Shown piece by piece: positions 5,510-6,203 of a stretch of 6,203 nucleotides of DNA. Under the pieces are notes generated by a model. That model worked only from the letters and a program-made list of their open reading frames with translations. It ran no database searches and was not told where the DNA came from. Position 1 is the stretch's first letter. Every line of letters starts with the position of its first letter. This stretch comes from an uncultured Bacillota bacterium. Lineage in GTDB: Bacteria > Bacillota_I > Bacilli_A > RFN20 > CAG-826. The position numbers were made by a program, and so were the translations under genes. The stretch lies in the NCBI GenBank assembly GCA_949298295.1, contig CASFWS010000065.1, forward strand, positions 1 to 6,203, given 5' to 3'.

Positions 5510-6203
5510 CATACGAAGTTCCCGCTTTCGGCCCGGCGTTCCCCCTCGAAGTAGCGCGATACTCTGGCCGCTAGGCGATGGATGGCCAGGTCGCTCGTCG
5601 ACTTGACCGCCAAAGCGAGGCGGATTTTCGTGTTTTCCTCGGAAAAAGGAATGATCTTGTGGGTTCCGTCGGCCTCGACCTGGCGTTTCATGTGGCTGGA
5701 GGCGAAGTAGGGGACGGAGGCGTTTTTCATGAGGACGTAATAGGAACGCTCGCTGTCTTGGACCATGAAATGGACGCCCGGCATCTTCGCCTTCACGAAA
5801 TTCGTCCAGTAGTTGTCCCGGTCGATGAAGAGGACGTCGGTACCTTCGAGGTCGCGGAAACGGACTTCGTCCTTCGCGGCCAGATGGTGGTCCTTGGGAA
5901 CGGCGAGGTATATCTGCTCGCTGAAAAGAGGGTAGAGTTCCAAGCCGACGTGCCGCCGGTCCTGGATGATGGCGATATCGCACCTTCGTTCGTTCAGGGC
6001 CTTGATGGCTTCCTCCTCGACCGTGACGTCTTTGTTCACGTGCGGCTGCTTTAGGCGGCCTTGGAGGACCGAGGCGACCTTGTAGAGGGGTACCGCGGCG
6101 ATGCCGAGGACGGAAATGGATGTCTGCAAGCGTTTTAAGCCGTCGATCTCGGCCTGGAGTTCCGAGGCTCCGTCTATTACCTTCTTGGCCAAGGAGACGA
6201 TCT
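5509..6203 (-). CDS. LysR-type transcriptional regulator, N-terminal part missing
   Basis: The minus-strand frame is open from the right edge to a TGA at 5509-5511, about 231 residues; the TTG at 6192 is an internal leucine. The visible protein begins in the linker helix (VSLAKKVIDGASELQAEIDGLKR) and continues into the LysR substrate-binding (periplasmic-binding-like) domain: SISVLGIAAVPLYKVA; the subdomain hinge region with CDIAIIQDR; LYPLFSEQIYLAVPKDHHLA, the usual strand and high-LAxK-type segment; DLEGTDVLFID; SVPYFASSH; and a C-terminal LALAVKSTSDLAIHRLAARVSRYF. Typical LysR proteins are about 290-300 residues, so the missing 60-70 would be the winged helix-turn-helix. Such proteins bind DNA and respond to a small effector, often controlling a divergent neighbour; that neighbour would lie beyond the window. 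Effector and targets cannot be inferred. Confidence 0.88.
   Translation of the reverse strand, partial: IVSLAKKVIDGASELQAEIDGLKRLQTSISVLGIAAVPLYKVASVLQGRLKQPHVNKDVTVEEEAIKALNERRCDIAIIQDRRHVGLELYPLFSEQIYLAVPKDHHLAAKDEVRFRDLEGTDVLFIDRDNYWTNFVKAKMPGVHFMVQDSERSYYVLMKNASVPYFASSHMKRQVEADGTHKIIPFSEENTKIRLALAVKSTSDLAIHRLAARVSRYFEGERRAESGNFV

Noticed and set aside
5444..6054. Open frames overlapping the LysR gene on both strands (5444-5983 minus, 5578-6054 plus)
   Set aside because: Shadows of the LysR reading frame; one would also run into the tRNA-Val gene and its terminator.
1..6203. A new multi-gene defence or metabolic system
   Set aside because: The genes form independent units with recognisable families; apart from the riboswitch-ATPase pair nothing links them functionally.

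Overview
The window looks like chromosomal DNA from a bacterium, most likely a Bacillota (Firmicutes)-type organism. The signs are Bacillota-style tRNA genes with encoded CCA ends, near-consensus TATAAT boxes, a yybP-ykoY riboswitch in front of a P-type ATPase, and an AmmeMemoRadiSam B-A fusion. GC content is visibly above half, so this is not a typical AT-rich member. TGA ends two of the five protein genes, so the code is not the TGA=Trp code of Mycoplasma or Spiroplasma. The taxonomic placement is inference only.

Layout: (1) 1-1116 (+) is the 3' part of a fused AmmeMemoRadiSam protein (MEMO1/LigB-like domain followed by an AMMECR1 domain), cut by the left edge. (2) 1097-1519 (-) is a small GNAT N-acetyltransferase whose 3' end overlaps the previous gene's 3' end by 20 bp. 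(3) 1520-1559 is a 40-bp divergent control region holding two overlapping, oppositely oriented -10 boxes and a 17-bp imperfect palindrome. (4) 1560-2204 (+) is an unrecognised six-helix membrane protein that probably starts from a nearly leaderless mRNA. (5) 2206-2339 holds a promoter and a yybP-ykoY (Mn2+) riboswitch whose closing helix competes with a hairpin that would hide the Shine-Dalgarno sequence. (6) 2340-5099 (+) is a complete P2A (SERCA-like) cation-exporting P-type ATPase. (7) 5107-5509 holds two single-gene tRNA units, Thr(CGU) and Val(GAC), each with its own promoter and terminator. (8) 5509-6203 (-) is the C-terminal part of a LysR-type regulator, cut by the right edge.

The best-supported functional unit is the riboswitch plus ATPase. 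Mn2+ would stabilise the aptamer, free the ribosome binding site and switch on a pump that removes Mn2+ (and perhaps Ca2+) from the cytoplasm. This is a known type of module, though the specific expression platform can be read out here in detail. The other genes appear to be independent transcription units. I see no mobile element, CRISPR array, phage gene or clearly new multi-gene system.
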